Shown here in pieces: positions 10,741 to 22,129 of a stretch of DNA of 57,839 nt. The notes under the pieces are model-generated. The model worked only from the letters and a program-made list of their open reading frames with translations, made no database searches and was not told the origin of the DNA. How positions within the stretch are numbered: position 1 is the stretch's first letter; each line of letters starts with the position of its first letter. The position numbers were made by a program, and so were the translations under genes. The DNA comes from Scleroderma bovista (taxonomy: Eukaryota; Basidiomycota; Agaricomycetes; Boletales; Sclerodermataceae), in contig JAYMGJ010000074.1 of assembly GCA_037178675.1 (NCBI GenBank), positions 1-57,839 of the forward strand, given 5' to 3'.

Positions 10741-12150
10741 ATTTTCCATGCTGATATATCTGCAGAGGTCGAGTCTATTACTAGCTGGTCGCTGTGGGCA
10801 TCTTGTTTCTCCCAGTGTCATCACCCATTCCCTCGCTATTTTTTTTTTTTCACCGCATCATCCAAGAAGATATTGCCGCCTCGATGCACGCTTTATTAGC
10901 CCCAAGTCCTCCACCCCGTTCCGCCATTGCTTCAAACCTCCGAACAATCATTGCTACCTTGCTTGGCTCAGTTTTCCTCGTCTTCGAAAGCATTATGATC
11001 TCAACCCCCCCCCCCCCCCCTTCTATGCTGCTTGTTTAGGTGAACCGTCTTTTTCTACTCTGCGCGCCTTTTCTCACTCTGAGCTGTTCAACAGGGTGTT
11101 GCCCATACACCTAGATACCACTTTTATCCAGCCGTTCCTTCAAGATCCGAAGTGCTTTTCATTGCCTTTTTTTTCACCTACACTTAATTGACCTTTTTGT
11201 ATTTGGTCACACTGCATGTCCCTAGTTACTTTTAAAAGCATTTTTGGCACGACTTTGAAAAGTAACTACTTAAAAGTTAAAAAAGTGCCAAAAGTGGTAA
11301 AAAAGTAATGTGTGAATTTGCTGATGTAGTAAACTTCCAATTCTTGCAGATTGAAATATTCCTACAGACACGATTTCCAACTAACCACTTCTATGGGCCG
11401 GAAATAATTCAGCTGTGCCACGAAACAAATCAAGGGCAAGATTTGGGATCGACAGTGAGAATAATACACTTGGTTACCAAGACTTCGGACGGCCCACCAA
11501 GTCGGACACATCTTTAAAACACACAAATTCTCACTTCACACTGACATCACAATAATACATGCAAGTAAGCTGAAGTTCTCTGAAGTTCAACCATTAAAAT
11601 TGGTGCAGAAATGGTAGAGATACAGCCTTGAGTGTGCCGCAGTGGAGATTGAATATTGAATATTGAGACTTGCAGTCAGACAGGTGTGTCAATGAGATGC
11701 ACCATCAGCAAATGTGTCAAATTACCTTTTTTTTTCCTTTTTTGCCGCTTTTGGTACTTTTCAAGCTCCAAAAGCACAAAAAGGCCAAAAGCAAATATAG
11801 TAGATTCCCTGCTTGAAAAAGTGTGTCTCTGTCCTTTCCTGCCTTTTTTTTACTTGTAAAAGTGCGTATCTCTACTTTCCTGCCTTTTCTTTACACTTTT
11901 CAGGCTTTTCCAGACCTTTTTCACACTTTTGGTGCTTGGAAAAGGATTCAAAATGCTTTATAAAGTAACGACGGGGTTAAAGACAAATGTAATGAATGCA
12001 TAGTAGCCAAAAAAGGACAGCCAGCCTGTCCATGTAGCACAAAACAAGAGCCAAGGAGTGTGGTATAATAGATAGCCAGCCTGTCTGAGTCACGAAAAAC
12101 AAGAGCCAAGGAGCATGGTATACGATTAGACTGCAGTCACTGGTACTAGT
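10741..12150. other. Gene-free stretch with A/T runs and short repeats
   Basis: About 1.4 kb lies between two convergent partner-ORF pseudogenes. It has a poly-T run (10,842), a 16-nt poly-C run (11,006) and many AAAAGTGCC/GGCACTTTT-type motifs in both orientations (11,230-11,960). At 12,010-12,125 there are two tandem units of about 57-60 bp sharing AGCCAGCCTGTC and AACAAGAGCCAAGGAG. No convincing coding region was found. Confidence 0.5.
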
Positions 12151-12154
12151 ACAA

Positions 12155-14001
12155 GTCTTCAAAGATATTGGTGTGTCGATGAACAGCGGTAGTGACAGGG
12201 TATTTATCGAAATAATCCTGTGAATGTGTCAGTATGGCAAATGAATGACATCAGTGACTTACACATGAACCCGTGTGAATCAACGTCACCCTCCACAGAA
12301 CCTTCGCCCTGGTCATCCACGCTGGAATCACCGTCACAATCATCTTGAAGCACAGCGCGGGCCATTCCAATGATGTCCTGAAGAGCTTGAGGGGTCCGCT
12401 GTTGCAGTTCCCCAGTGCTGTTCGGAGAATGCATTTTCTGTGCCACCTTTCTTACTCATTTTGTTTTGTTTGCGAGTCCCCTTAAGTAGATTTGCGGGCC
12501 CCTTGCCTGTATCAGCAACATCTGATGGAGTCTTCCTGATCTTGATGGCACTCTCCAGCTGTGTGTGTCAGTATCAAAGAATATAATGATAGCGATGACT
12601 TACAGCAGAAAGACAGAGTGCAATTGCACCTCTGGCCTGGTATTCTTTCACAGAGAGCTGAAGTGTTGGGACATCGACACTTCCAGCACAGGTACGAAGG
12701 TGGGCATTGGCAAGGAGCTGAAGAATGAAGGGTGAACAAAACACTTTGTCCGGGTCGCAAACCATGCCCTCGTATGCGAAAGACTGGTTGTGCAGGAGGA
12801 GATCACATGTTTCTTCAATGCTCCTCTTGGTGTTACTTGCCAAAAAACAGTCCAACAAGGAAATGGCAGAGGAACCAAAGGAGTGGCGCCATCCCGAAAG
12901 GTGCTGATTAGCCTATACACAATGTAAGAGCAATGTCAATGAAACAAATACAACTTACGACACTAAAGATGGCCGTGTTCGGACCAACGTCATCCAGATT
13001 GGTGAATGTTGGGTATATAACTTTGATAATCTCTTGCAGCGCATGAATGAGGTCATCCTCGGGAACAGCCCAGGTGTTAGGCTGGTCTCCGAGCCAAAGG
13101 AGTAGTGTGGTCTGAAACTTCTTTGTCCACTTCCTTTCCTTCAAAAATAGCGCAGGAAGGTCATTATTAGTAAAACGACTTGCCCATGTGGCATCTGAAC
13201 CAGGAACATTGCTAGTAGGGGGCACCATGTCAGAAGTGGCTGATGGGGCTACAGAAGAGCTCGACTGCTGGAACCGATGGCGTGGAAGATGGACAGGCTT
13301 AGCTTTCTTGATCTGTCCATGGATCTTCTCATCATCAATGGCAGTGACAGATGTCTAGACTTATTGAGACATCGCAATGAAGGATGAGAGAATAAATGAC
13401 TGACCTTGTTTGTCACTCGGTGCGCTTCCACAATCTCCTCTACCATCATGTCCCCTTCTTCATTCATACAGTCAAAATCGGACCCCCCCTCACTGCCATC
13501 ATTTTGTGGGTTGGTGCGCTTTCGCTTCAAGTTGACAATGTCTACGCCCTGAGCCTCTACACCGAAATGTTCAAAGTTGCTGTCATCATAATCAAAGTCA
13601 ATTGTTGGTTCATCCTAGCACCGAGGTAAGCTTGCAGAATGACATGAGCCGGCAATAATTATAATACAACTCACTGGTGTTGGACTACCATTCATAAATC
13701 GCCTCATGCACTCCCACTCCTCAGTTGGAGTCGGAGGGTCAATGGGAAAGCTACGCCATAATAACGCTGGGGTTGCTGGTGGTTTCTGACGAGGGAATGT
13801 ATGGTGAGCTTGAGCTTGCCACTTTGGTGTTGTGGCTGACAACACATCTTGGTTCCAGTTCACAATCTCACCCTCGAGGGTGCTTTGCGTGTCTCCACTG
13901 AAGATTGATTTCAAGTTGATAAAATGTAGAGTAGATTCAGTTAGGAGCAACATCAATGGTAAGAGTTCAAAGATGCATGCCATGCCATCAGATTTCTTCT
14001 C
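12155..14001 (-). pseudogene. Plavaka-associated partner ORF (copy E, 5'-truncated)
   Basis: Read on the minus strand, this copy parallels copy D: LLLTESTLHFINLK, PIDPPTPTEE, a basic/acidic linker (LKRKRTNP ... EEGDMMVEEI), SRFTNNDLPALFLKERKWTKK, LLLWLGDQPNTWAVPEDD, a helix with WRHSFGSSAISLLDCF, ILQLLANAHLR, GAIALCLSAV and ENAFSEQHWG. Exons are separated by short introns, for example about 13,322-13,372 and 12,912-12,962. Near 12,420 the frame shifts and about 20 residues present in copy D are missing. The 5' end is cut by an LTR at 14,006. No adjoining Plavaka transposase remains. Confidence 0.7.
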
Positions 14002-14005
14002 ACGC

Positions 14006-15870
14006 TGTCACGCACCAAACGTGTTTGGTACTGTGGACATGGAGAAAGTTAGCCGATGAAACTAATGCGAAGAACGCACACCCAAGATCTGTTGAAAGAT
14101 TGTCCCAACTTGAGGGATACAGACAGCCCTCGCTATCCATATCACGCAAAGTCAAGACTATCCTTATGCGAAGAATGAATACAAGCTCGTTGTAGCCATC
14201 TATCGCACAAGAATGACTATCCTGATGCGAGAGATGAATGCCAACATGGACAGTCATCTATCGCACGAGAACCGCCAAGAAGCAGAAGAATCCAAGGATT
14301 GATGATCATTTCAGTATGAGAGAGGAATGCAACCTACTGCAGTCCAACTCCCATACAAGAACAACCAAAGAAGCAGAAGAAACGAAGGAGAAACGAAGGA
14401 GAAAAGGAAGAATCATTTTTAGCGCCCAAATGTCAAATTTAGGCACCCAGTACCGGCATTCCGATATTTTGAATAGCTCCGCCATTTTTGAAGCTATCAA
14501 TCATGTGACTATACCATCATGGAGCCTAGACCGTGGTCTATCTGCCTGTCAAGTTCCGACGTAAATCCGTTCATTTCCCACGGAGATATTCCACCCGCAA
14601 TCCAGACACCCACTTCATCACTCACTATGGAGTCCGCATTTTCTCTGGAACATTTCTCCGCTATTGCAGCAGACCTCAACTATGTCCTGCTCTTGGGACA
14701 GCCTCTCCCTGAGCTCCTGTGTACTGTCTGGTACATATCTTCCCAGCCTTCTCCCTCAGTCCCTCTCATTCTCGGTCAGCGCGTTCTCCTCATCAGTCCT
14801 GCGTCGTGCACATACTTTGGTCGTCTCAAGTCTATCGTTAGACTTGAAAATTCATACCTGGTCGTCTCTGTGTCTCCTGAGTCCTCTGCATATGGTCCTT
14901 TCATCCCAGAGTCCTGTCACATCCATCTCCCTCTATCATTCATCTCGCTTCCCTGGACACGTCGAATCCGCTACTTGCGATTCTCTTCCCTGCTATCCCG
15001 CAACAAACACAAATGAAACAGTGCTCTAGAACCCTTCTTAGGAGCCCTAATAGAGTACAGAACCTTCCCCTTACTGCTCAAGGGAAGACTGCACTTCGGG
15101 AGCACCAAATTTCGCATTTTTGCTCTACAGAAGCTCAATCCAAGGGATTTGTGACACTCTGTGACCAGCTGTGACTCTACTTGTCATTCCAGGCCCCCTG
15201 ACACTGCTCTTCTGGTCGGATCAATTCTTTTATTATCCCCCAGCCACTCCCATCAGTGGCACTGCTTCAGAAGCTCATCTCCAGATCTAAAGTTCAATAA
15301 ATCATAGGTTGTGCTTCCCTTCTTTCTGAGTCACACAGAGTCACTCTGGCTCACTCTGACTCACTCTGCTGCGCATTATTCATCCCCTCTTGGCATTACT
15401 AATCCCCATTACTCCCCTTACCAATCACTTACCAATTACCCTTCAAATCATGCTTATCATGCTGCTTATCAATTCATGACTCATGCCCCTATGATTCATA
15501 TGTATTATGTCATCACATATGCTCATTTAGCTTCGATCTACTCATCCCATGCTTTCCCCCCTCTCTTTTGGGCCCCATGCAATGATTTTTCCATATTCTT
15601 GGTTGTACACCCCTTTTTACCTATGTTTTTGCTCTTTCCCTTGGCTCAGCAGCTTGTTCAGGCTCTCCCCATTGATGACTCAGCCTGATTACACTGCTTA
15701 TCAATCGCTTACCAATTTCTTACCAATCTCTTACCAAGCACTTAGTCATTTGTGCTTACAGGGCCACAGCCCCTCCTGTATATAAACCAGCAGCCAAAGG
15801 CTGCAAGGAAGTGTCTGCTTCCCCCTCAATAAAGCGACCACATTCACTCTCCCTCACTGTCTATAAGCTC
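14006..15870 (+). repeat. 2.1-kb LTR family, copy 1 (3'-truncated)
   Basis: The 5' end TGTCACGCACCAAAC matches the other three copies at 37,386-39,665, 48,309-50,357 and 54,656-56,758. Sequence matches copy 3 through CTATAAGCTC (15,870) and then stops; about 400 bp are missing and a minisatellite follows. TATAAA at 15,781 and AATAAA at 15,828 fit an LTR promoter and polyadenylation signal. Flanking bases at 14,002-14,005 are ACGC; the other side is lost. Confidence 0.75.
14519..15016 (+). CDS. ORF conserved inside the 2.1-kb LTR (copy 1)
   Basis: A 165-codon frame starts MEPRPWSICL; an internal ATG at 14,627 (MESAFSLEHF) is shared by all four LTR copies and may be the real start. The conserved core reads FSAIAADL.YVLLLGQPLPE, then QRVLLISPAS.TYFG and LVVSVSPE.SAYGPF, ending in SFISLPW. 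It looks like a small mostly beta-strand protein without a signal peptide or clear membrane segment. No family was recognised. The match to the copy at 38,653-39,156 is continuous apart from substitutions, which suggests coding constraint or recent spread. It could instead be a chance open frame in a young repeat. Confidence 0.45.
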   Translation: MEPRPWSICLSSSDVNPFISHGDIPPAIQTPTSSLTMESAFSLEHFSAIAADLNYVLLLGQPLPELLCTVWYISSQPSPSVPLILGQRVLLISPASCTYFGRLKSIVRLENSYLVVSVSPESSAYGPFIPESCHIHLPLSFISLPWTRRIRYLRFSSLLSRNKHK

Positions 15871-16940
15871 TATCACATAGTTCAGTCAAAAGCCCTCGCA
15901 AAAGTGGGTCATCGGACATGTACATTTGCCTGTAAAGGTGGGACTAGCCGACGCTGGCCGATGCTCGCAGAACTGGGCCAGGCCGATGTTTTCTATTATT
16001 GCAAATCTAGTACAGGCCTGAGGGACATTAATCACTGCAAAACTGGGATGGGCTGATGTTTGATAAAAATTGCAGAACTGGGACTGGTGGGAGCATTGTA
16101 AAACTAGGTCAGGCCTGTTGAACAAAAAAATTGACAAGTGTTGCAAAGCTGGGACTGGCCGATGTTGTAGATACATTGAAAAACTGGGTCAGGCCTGTTG
16201 AGAAAAAAGTTGTCAATTACTGCAAAACTGGGTCAGGCTGACATGGCAGAATGGGGTCAGGCCTTTTGAGGAAAAAATTGTCAAGCATTGCAAAACTGGG
16301 TCAGGCTGACATTGTATATACATTGCAGATCAGGCCTGCATCAGGCCTGTTGCAGACTGGGAAAAAAAGTTGTCAAGCATTGCAAAACTGGGTCAGGCTG
16401 ACATTGCAGAACTGGGTCAGGCCTGTTGAGGAAAAAGTTGTCAAGCATTGCAAAACTGGGCCAGGCTGACATTGCAGAACTGGGTCAGGCCTGTTGAGGA
16501 AAAAGTTGTCAAGCATTGCAAAACTGGGCCAGGCTGACATTGCAGAACTGGGTCAGGCCTGTTGAGGAAAAAGTTGTCAAGCATTGCAAAACTGGGCCAG
16601 GCTGACATTGCAGAACTGGGTCAGGCCTGTTGAGGAGAAAGTTGTCAAGCATTGCAAAACTGGGCCAGGCTGACATTGCAGAACTGGGTCAGGCCTGTTG
16701 AGGAAAAAGTTGTCAAGCATTGCAAAACTGGGCCAGGCTGACATTGCAGAACTGGGTCAGGCCTGTTGAGGAAATAGTTGTCAAGCATTGCAAAACTGGG
16801 TCAGGCTGACATTGCAGAACTGGGTCAGGCCTGTTGAGAAACAAAGTTGTCAAGTACTGCAAAACTGGGTCAGGCCTGTTGAGCAAAAAAGTTGTCAACC
16901 ATTGCAAAACTGGGTCAGACCCAAAATTGATACACATTGC
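15871..16940. repeat. 68-bp minisatellite
   Basis: Degenerate units appear from about 15,950 and become regular from about 16,370 to 16,830. The unit is 68 bp and contains ACTGGGTCAGGCCTGTTGAG, a run of A, then GTTGTCAAGCATTGC and CAGGCTGACATTGCAGA. Six to seven units are nearly identical. Long frames here are only a by-product of the repeat. Confidence 0.88.
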
Positions 16941-18930
16941 AGAATTAAATTACTGTGCTGACTACCAAAAATGTGGACCATTGATTAGGCAATATTGTGT
17001 ACTGTTGGTGTGATAGTGTTGACTACCAAAGATGTGCAGCTTGGATTATCTAATGTTGTGTTCTATTGGTGTGGTAGTGCTGATTACCAAAAATGCGGAC
17101 TATTGATTAGCCAATGTTGTGTAGTGTTGTTGTTGTAGTGTACTACCAAAAATGTGTAGTATTGATTACCTAATGTTGGGTACTCTTGGTGTGGTAGTGC
17201 TGATTACCAAAAATGCGGACTATTGATTGGCCAATGTTGTGTAGTGTTGTTGTTGTAGTGTACTACCAAAAATGTGTAGTATTGATTACCTAATGTTGGG
17301 TACTCTTGGTGTGGTAGTGCTGATTACCAAAAATGCGGACTATTGATCAACCAATATTGTGTGGTGTTGTTGTAGTGTACTACCAAAAAAAGTGTAGTAC
17401 TGATTACCTAATGTTGTGTAGTATTGATGTGATAGTGTTCATTACCAAAAATGCGGACTGTTGATTAGCCAATATTGTGTAGTGTTGTTGTTGTAGTGTA
17501 CTACCAAAGATATGTAGTATTGATTATCTAATGTTTTGTACTGTTGGTGTGGTAGATTACCAAAAATGTGTAGCTTGGATTACCTAATGTTGTGTACTGT
17601 TGGTGTGGTAGTGCTGATTTGCGAACCATTAGCCAATGTTGTGCAGTGTTGTTGTTGTAGTGTTGATTACCAAAAATGTGTAGCTTGGATTACCTAATGT
17701 TGTGTACTGTTGGTGTGGTAGTGCTGATTACCAAAAATGCGAACCATTAGCCAATATTGTGTAGTGTTGTTGTTGTAGTGTACTACCAGAAATGTGTAGT
17801 ATTAATTACCTAATGTTGTGTACTATTGATGTGGTAGTGTTGATTACCAAAAATGCGAACTATTGATCAACCAATGTTGTGTAGTGTCATTGTTGTAGTG
17901 TTGATTACCAAAAATGTGTAGCTTGGATTACCTAATGTTGTGTACTGTTGGTGTGGTAGTGTTGATTACCAAAAATGTGTAGTTTGGATTACCTAATGTT
18001 GTGTACTGTTGGTGTGGTAGTACTGATTATCAAAAATGCGGACTATTGATTAGTTGTTGTAGTGTACTAACAAAAATGTGTAGTATTGATTATCTAATGT
18101 TGTGTACTGTTGGTGTAGTAGTACTGATCATCAAAAATGCGGACTATTGATTAGTTGTTGTAGTGTACTACCAAAAATGTGTAGTTTGGATGACCTAATG
18201 TTGTGTACTGTTGGTGTGGTAGTGTTGATTATCAAAAGTGCGGACTATTGGTTAGTCAATATTGTGTAGTGTTAATTACCAAAAATGTGTAGTTTGGATT
18301 ACCTAATGTTGTGTATTGTTGGTGTGGTAGTGTTGATTATCAAAAATGCGGACTATTGATTAGCCAATATTGTGTAGTTTGGATTACCTAATGTTGTGTA
18401 CTGTTGGTGTACTCTTGGTGTGGTAGTGCTGATTATCAAAAATGCGGACTATTGATTAGCCAATATTGTGTAGTGTTGTTGTTGTAGTGTACTACCAAAA
18501 ATGTGTAGTATTGATTACCTAATGTTGGGTACTCTTGGTGTGGTAGTGCTGATTACCAAAAATGCGGACTATTGATCAACCAATATTGTGTGGTGTTGTT
18601 GTAGTGTACTACCAAAAATGTGTAGTACTGATTACCTAATGTTGTGTAGTGTTGATGTGATAGTGTTCATTACCAAAAATGCGGACTGTTGATTAGCCAT
18701 TATTGTGTAGTATTGTTGTAGTGCACTACCCAAAATCTGTAGTGTTAATTACCCAATGTTGTGTAGTGTTGATTACCAAAAGTGCGGACTTCTGATTAGC
18801 CATTATTGTTTAGTGTTGATTACCAAAAATGCGGACTATTGATTAGGAAATGTAGTGTAGTGTTTGTGTATTGGAGTTGATTACCAACATTGTGTAGTTT
18901 TCATTAACTAAATTCAGTAGTGTCAACACT
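16941..18930. repeat. About 120-bp dimeric satellite array
   Basis: The array consists of about 120-bp units, each made of two diverged monomers of about 60 bp. One contains GATTACCAAAAATGCGGACT; the other contains CTACCAAAAATGTGTAGTAT. Both are linked by variants of ATTACCTAATGTTGTGTACT. About 16 units are present, with some half-unit deletions (for example near 18,050 and 18,370). It is GT-rich on the plus strand with no coding content. Confidence 0.85.
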
Positions 18931-21430
18931 TGATTACATAAGCTCTCCAAGCGCCACTACTCCCAAAACATTACCATATTTGGTCAATAGTTGACTTCAA
19001 ATATTCCCACCTTTGTTCTGGTACTTTTCTTCCCCTTCTGTGCTTCATCCCTGGTCCAAATGTACTGTAAAAATGATTCTGTATCCCATATTACCCTATA
19101 GGATCACCATTGGACCCTCATCTAAATGTGCAAGGGGCTCTGTATCCCCAGAGAGTAGTGCAGGCTTAAAAACACCAAAAATGTTCGCATTTTTGATACA
19201 TTCAACATATCAACTTAAAGAATGCATCCCCATACAGGGGATATATGTACCTACAACATATTTACAGTCCACAGCATCGGATCCATGTCCTGGTGCGATG
19301 TTTTATGTTTTTCCTTTGCAAACATATCACCATGGCAGGCAATTACTAGGAGGTATGGTGGCTACTGGATGGTCTCCAGTGGTATTACTATGCTATACCA
19401 AAGTCCCAATACAATCTAGTGAGCAGCTGACCACTCCAAGAGGAGCAGCATAGAAAACAGCACTTTCATAACAATAGGTGCTGTATGATCCTCCAGGTCA
19501 GGTATGCACAATATCACTATCTCAAAAGCTGGGGGATACCATACAGTAGTGGATACAATTTACTCAAGTCAATACCGCTTGATGTGGGGGAGGGAAGGGC
19601 ACAATAACATACAGAAGGCGTGGGAAAATACCCCACAAAATGCGGAGATATGCAAAAACATTACATATCACACAACACATAACATCTACTGACCTAGAAA
19701 TGCTACCAACAGCCTACTAATATCACATAATGCTTATACTCAGCTGTTCCTGACATGCTTAGAGGCACAAATCATTTGAACCAAGAACATGTTGTTACTG
19801 TCCATATACACTGCAGCTTTGCACCTGCAGTACTGATATGATGTAGCACATTTCCGCATTTTTCAAACCTTGAATGAATGGACACACGGTATCTATTGGT
19901 TTACAGTAATTACCTGGGATGGACAGGGATCCAGACTGAGAAGTGGAGCCTGCGGACACCTTAGATGAGGCAGACGGACTTGTACCCATATCAATCAAAT
20001 CGGAGAGCCCAGGCGGCGGTAAAACACCGGGCGTACACCTTAGAGGGATGGGTTGGCAAGCAAATCACACGAACTGTCCTGGAAACGGAGCGGATGCTTC
20101 GCACATGTCTAATACATCCGAAACAGCTGGTAGGCGTGATGGATGGCATTAGGAGTCAAATAGACGCGTCAAGCAGGCACACAGATGTGCCAAGTGCTCA
20201 AACTGACATGAATAAATCTGCAAAGCACCAGAAATCGTCAGTACGACCCAACAGACACCAAAACTGGCAGATATACCTATTGAGAACGGGCCCCAGAAGA
20301 GCCAAACATCTTCAGGGAGCGCACGGACGGGCAGACCGTTGGCAACGAGAGAAACAGCTGTAAACGGAACGGAACACGTCAAACGGGCTCAAAACCGCCA
20401 AACTCACTGGTTCCGCATGAAATCACAATGTCCAGACCTGCTAATCAATGGAGAAGGGTTACCACAGGTGATATCAAAGTATACGCACCGCGGGACGCGC
20501 CAGTCGAGGCGCTGGAGACCATAAGTCGACGGATCGTCTTCGGGCGAGTTGAGACTGCGCGTGAGGGTACAGACAAGAGCGCCGAAGTCGAGGAAGCTGG
20601 CAGACCGGGTGAACATGGACGGCACAACGAGCAGTGGCAACATTGACTCGCTTCGAGTCATTGCAGCACTGCGAGCTGGAGAGAGTCAGTGCTTGCACTA
20701 CAGGCGAAGAAAAAGAATAGGAAACTTACCTGCATCGTCAGGGCAACAAGTCCAACCCGCACAGTGTCCGTATGGGCTCGTTAAACGGTGAAGGCGAGGC
20801 ATAAGACTCAATATCGATCATATTAACGTCAGCAAAGCGGAAAACAGCAGACTGACCTAGAGTGCATCAACGCCAAGCAGACATTCTGGAACCCATCGAA
20901 ATGATACTATCTGGTGCGTATACCCAGTATACTCAGGTGTCCCGACCGTACCAAGATCGAACCTATAAACATTAGTCAAATGCCAGAAGCCAAGAAAACT
21001 CAGCCTGGACACGTCAACGCATCGCGGTCGACTTGGACACCTTGAGAGCGACACCTCGAGAGTGACTAGTAAGGTTTAGTCAACTTACCTTCGAATGTAG
21101 AATGCAGGGGAGCCTCAGGAACCAGACAATGGAGAGTACGGATCAGTTGGAGGTGCCAACATGACAATCTACGGGCGTAATACGACTTGCCAAAGCGAGA
21201 AACCGCGTGGAAGTCGCGCATTCACGCCTCGCCCCAAAGACAAACAAAAGTAGATTTTATTATTTATTTAGTTACTTAGAGTAGTAGTGGTTAGTAATCT
21301 CAATGACATTCATTTGCACTCACTATTTCGAGAACCCAAAGACAAAAACCATACCTTGTATTTTCTCATTTAATTTACGTAGCTCACTACTGATTGGGTT
21401 GAGTGGGTAATCAAGACTAGGCGAAGTACT
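18931..21430. other. Gene-poor stretch, nothing firmly recognised
   Basis: About 2.5 kb without a recognisable gene. The 19.0-19.9 kb part is A/T-leaning and unique. The 19.9-21.24 kb part is richer in G/C, and its minus strand shows several donor-like GTAAGT or GTCAGT sites (near 20,730, 20,855 and 21,085), so a decayed multi-exon gene on that strand is possible. Frames are short and none has a recognised domain. Confidence 0.4.
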
Positions 21431-22060
21431 GGGTGAACGTACCGCGTATGCAGGTAAGGCCGGCTATGTTCTACCCTGCGATCCAGGGGCGGCCGGTGGA
21501 AATGAACCATACGGCTGTGTACGGCCGGCCCTCAGGAAAAGTACGCAGCGATGCGCCCGGCCGATACAGATTCGAATGTACAAGCGGTGCAGGCCGGTGA
21601 CGCAGGTAAAGGACAGGCCTGTGCGCTATACTCCGGCAGTATTCGTAGCGGCCGGGAGAAAAACAAAATACAACTTTATTGCAGGAGCAGTCCCGGCCTG
21701 CGCTGTATTAGAATATATATGTTTGTAACGGAGAGGCGGCCGGACCTTGGCGGGCTACGTACGGATCCTGCCGGCCGAACAACGGGCGCTCTGTAATAAC
21801 ACGTGCGGCCGTGTGACGGGCATGCAGGCCGCCATGCGGGGATGAAGGCCGACAAACACCTTCTCTTGTAGACCAGCTGCGGCCGCATAGGTCCAACTAG
21901 ACGTTGTCTGTAAATCTTCCACCGGCCGGATGGCGTTTTTCCACGCAAGGGAGACTGGTCCGCGACCTCGATACCACAAGTGGCAGAGACCGTCCTGGCC
22001 GGTGCAACTCAATCACGCAGAAACAGTATGGGCCGCAAAGCCAACTTGTAAACACATCAT
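21430..22060. repeat. CGGCC-motif array, left
   Basis: About 16 GGCCGG, CGGCCG or GGCCTG cores occur every 30-45 bp, many as full CCGGCCGG-like palindromes. Spacers are degenerate but often hold TA-rich words. The style matches the larger arrays at 35.1-37.4 and 39.67-39.95 kb. It ends about 70 bp before the 3' end of the KDZ transposase gene. Confidence 0.6.
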
Positions 22061-22129
22061 TTGGTTCACACAACTGGCCAAACTAAGCCAAACTAACACA
22101 CATTGTTATGAAGAAAGGGGAAACACAGA

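Noticed and set aside
15871..18930. Possible CRISPR array
   Set aside because: Units are contiguous tandem repeats without unique spacers, and the genome is eukaryotic.
19013..19453. Plus-strand frame of 146 codons
   Set aside because: Unremarkable composition, no recognised motif and no supporting context.
19965..20363. Plus-strand frame of 132 codons
   Set aside because: No domain, no codon bias evident, and short overlapping frames on both strands; splice-like sites lie on the opposite strand but lead to no recognisable protein.
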